Assembly (NCBI GenBank): GCA_910579735.1
Contig: CAJTUZ010000015.1
Coordinates: forward strand, 21,643-85,642
Source of the DNA: an uncultured Lachnospiraceae bacterium
GTDB taxonomy: Bacteria > Bacillota > Clostridia > Lachnospirales > Lachnospiraceae
DNA: 64,000 nt
Direction of reading: 5' to 3'
The translations under genes were made by a program, and so were the position numbers. Below, piece after piece: positions 62,232 to 64,000 of the stretch. The notes below the pieces were generated by a model. That model had not been told where the DNA came from and ran no database searches. It was given only the letters and a program-made list of their open reading frames with translations. Each line of letters begins with the position of its first letter. The first letter of the stretch is position 1.

Positions 62232-63542
62232 TCAATGTTCCATCTTCCAGAAGTATGCACTGTAAGGCGGCAGTTCGCTGCCTCCGCCAAAGTCATGCTT
62301 CTCCCCGCTTATCAGATCTACCGCCATGCCGCAGCCCGCGTCAAAATGAGCCGTGTAACTCTCGCTGTCGGCATTGATGGCTACAAGCACACGTTCGTTT
62401 TCCGATTTTCTCTCGAAGATACACTGCTTATTGGTCAGTACGACCGAACGGAAACTGCCGTAATTAAGCGCCTCGGAATTTTTCTTCGCCTCCGCGAGTC
62501 TGCCGATAAAGTCGCACAGTTCATTCCATGCAGGCTTTTCAAAACAAGCTCTGAGCGCCGGATCGCCTTCGCTTTTCTGTGCTTTTGCTCCCCATTCGCT
62601 GCCGTAGTATACACAGGGAATTCCCGGCATACCGAAAGAAAGCGCATAAATAAGCGGCAGATGCTTTTCGTTCGTAAGCACGCTGGCTACCCTTGTCACA
62701 TCATGGTTATCCACAAAGGAAAGCAGATGTTTTCCACGGTACAAAGTCCAGTTCTCCGGTCCGAACTGCCGCAGCAGCGAATGGACGATCTCAAACATAT
62801 TCATGCTGTTAAAGCTGGAGAACAATCCTTTATAACACTCATAATTTGTAACAGAATGCAGCATGGCATCATTCATCCACTGGTTATAATCGCCGTGCAG
62901 CGTCTCCCCGAGCAGATAAAAGTCCGGTTTTAAGCCGTCACAGAAACTGCGGAGCCTGCGCAGGAAATCTTTATCCAGACAATAAGCCACGTCTAAACGC
63001 AGGCCATCGATTGCAAACTCTTCCACCCATCCTTTGATACTGTCAAAAATATGCGCGATCACATCCTCATGACGCAGATTCAGCTTGACAAGGTCATAAT
63101 TGCCTTCCCAGCCTTCATACCAGAGACCATCGTTATAATTGGAATTCCCATCGAAATTAATATGGAACCAGTCCTTATAGGGAGAATCCCATCTTTTCTG
63201 CAAAACATCCTGAAATGCCCAAAAACCTCTGCCCACATGGTTGAACACCCCATCCAAGATCACCTTAATGCCGTTTTCATGAAGATTCCTGCAAACTTCC
63301 GCAAAATCCGCATTCGTTCCGAGCCGGCAGTCAATCTTATGATAATCCCTCGTATTGTATCCATGCGTATCGGATTCAAATACAGGAGAAAAATAGATTG
63401 CATTCATGCCCAGCTTCTTCATATGAGGAATCCAGTCATTCACTTTTAAGATCCGGGATTCCGGTACCCCATCGTTTTCAAACGGCGCGCCGCAGAATCC
63501 TAACGGATATATTTGATAAAAAACACTTTCATATGACCACAT
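62232..63542 (-). CDS. GH13 alpha-amylase family enzyme
   Basis: A 436-residue cytoplasmic enzyme with no signal peptide. The four GH13 regions are visible: LDGVFNHVG (region I), GLRLDVAY with the nucleophile Asp (II), LLGETL with the acid/base Glu (III), and SFVDNHDV (IV). The barrel begins at residue 1 and a short C-terminal beta domain ends PPYSAYFWKMEH. The size and the missing N-terminal domain suggest a small maltodextrin-processing enzyme (alpha-glucosidase, neopullulanase-like or similar). It is transcribed alone. A palindrome lies about 50 bp upstream. Confidence 0.92.
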   Translation of the reverse strand: MWSYESVFYQIYPLGFCGAPFENDGVPESRILKVNDWIPHMKKLGMNAIYFSPVFESDTHGYNTRDYHKIDCRLGTNADFAEVCRNLHENGIKVILDGVFNHVGRGFWAFQDVLQKRWDSPYKDWFHINFDGNSNYNDGLWYEGWEGNYDLVKLNLRHEDVIAHIFDSIKGWVEEFAIDGLRLDVAYCLDKDFLRRLRSFCDGLKPDFYLLGETLHGDYNQWMNDAMLHSVTNYECYKGLFSSFNSMNMFEIVHSLLRQFGPENWTLYRGKHLLSFVDNHDVTRVASVLTNEKHLPLIYALSFGMPGIPCVYYGSEWGAKAQKSEGDPALRACFEKPAWNELCDFIGRLAEAKKNSEALNYGSFRSVVLTNKQCIFERKSENERVLVAINADSESYTAHFDAGCGMAVDLISGEKHDFGGGSELPPYSAYFWKMEH

Positions 63543-63590
63543 TTTCTTTCCCTTTCTATTACACTGTTTATTTTCATAATCTGTCTATGT

Positions 63591-63605
63591 ACTGTATCGT
63601 ACAGT
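63591..63605. promoter_or_regulatory. Palindrome upstream of GH13 gene
   Basis: ACTGTATCGTACAGT is a 6+3+6 palindrome about 50 bp before the GH13 start codon. It overlaps the likely promoter region and may be a regulator site. A TTGACT lies next to it on the minus strand, but no -10 box at normal spacing was clear. Confidence 0.4.
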
Positions 63606-63733
63606 CAATCCGGCTGACACCTCAGCCGACGGATTTATTGTACCACAAAAACCATAAAATAGAAAGGAAATGTTCTTTCTCCCTCATTGACCAGATCAGT
63701 TCCCTTTTTTATAAAAAAACTACATTGACCGAC

Positions 63734-63833
63734 TTATCCACAGCTTTTATGACGATTTTGTACATGAAATGTTCCAAAAAGCATGAGAAATCCCCACTTT
63801 CCACAGAGTTATCCACATTTGACATATATGTCA
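63734..63833 (+). promoter_or_regulatory. DnaA-box cluster and overlapping palindromes
   Basis: Two perfect TTATCCACA boxes (63734-63742 and 63809-63817) in the same orientation, plus a near-match TTTCCACA (63798-63805). They are followed by the perfect palindrome TGACATATATGTCA (63820-63833) and AT-rich sequence. The rest of 63543-64000 has no supported ORF. This could be part of an origin region or a DnaA-regulated promoter for a gene beyond the window. Confidence 0.5.
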
Positions 63834-64000
63834 TATAATTATGACCCTCTTTCCTTTGTATGACAATTGTCCCTCAAAAGCATCATTTTATAAAAATTCC
63901 CTATGCACTACAGCGGCAACCATAGTATAATGATCTGTAATACAACAAAGAGAGCCAAGCGTCCGGAACAGAGGGCAGAGGCGGGAACAGACCGCGAAAA

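Noticed and set aside
1..64000. tRNA, rRNA, prophage or integrative element genes
   Set aside because: None was recognised on either strand. Gene style is uniform across the window.

Overview
The window looks like the chromosome of an anaerobic, spore-forming, gut-type Lachnospiraceae (Clostridia). The reasons are spoVAD and spoVAE homologues, chemoreceptors, strong AGGAGG ribosome sites, Gram-positive ABC/two-component modules, and above all a beta-mannan oligosaccharide locus of the type described in Roseburia. No rRNA, tRNA, CRISPR array, prophage or transposase gene was seen. The species is inferred from family-level recognition only.

Layout. 1-7.5 kb (mostly minus): the start of an FtsX-like permease and its ATPase behind a manganese (yybP-ykoY) riboswitch; spoVAE; aroK-ridA; two small coupled ORFs; a YeiH-type transporter; a GH2 hydrolase; spoVAD. 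7.6-16.4 kb: a chemoreceptor, an Sfp-type transferase, a SUV3-like helicase, a YitT protein, a GH31 glucosidase, a PAS protein and a lipoprotein with a YscJ/FliF-like domain. 16.4-30 kb: a sigma/anti-sigma-like pair, a methyltransferase, a sigma-controlled ABC-2 exporter operon, a MarR-controlled heterodimeric exporter, and another ABC-2 pair. 30-36.5 kb: PspC, a PadR-DUF1700-DUF4097 cassette whose last gene carries an in-frame amber codon, a large chemoreceptor, and a MerR/serine hydrolase deletion scar.

36.7-58.2 kb is a carbohydrate region. Mannan oligosaccharides would be bound by the lipoprotein at 43.8-45.2 kb and imported by two permeases. Inside the cell they would be deacetylated by the CE2 esterase, trimmed by the GH113 enzyme, epimerised by the mannobiose 2-epimerase, and phosphorolysed by two GH130 enzymes to mannose 1-phosphate. 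AraC- and LacI-type regulators sit next to these genes. A Bce-like sensor/ABC module (48.0-53.2 kb) and a homodimeric exporter lie between them. 58.3-63.5 kb: a heterodimeric multidrug-type exporter behind a leader with two tiny ORFs and a terminator, then a GH13 amylase. The right end carries two perfect DnaA boxes.

The most unusual signal is a dispersed element present four times (12.9, 37.9, 47.8 and 57.0 kb). Each copy has a conserved, covarying core with a GNRA-type hairpin, clasped by 38-55 bp inverted arms whose sequence differs completely between copies. All four point toward the next gene on the same strand. One copy is bracketed by a perfect 12-bp direct repeat between the promoter and ribosome site of the GH31 gene, which suggests insertion. 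I do not recognise this family.
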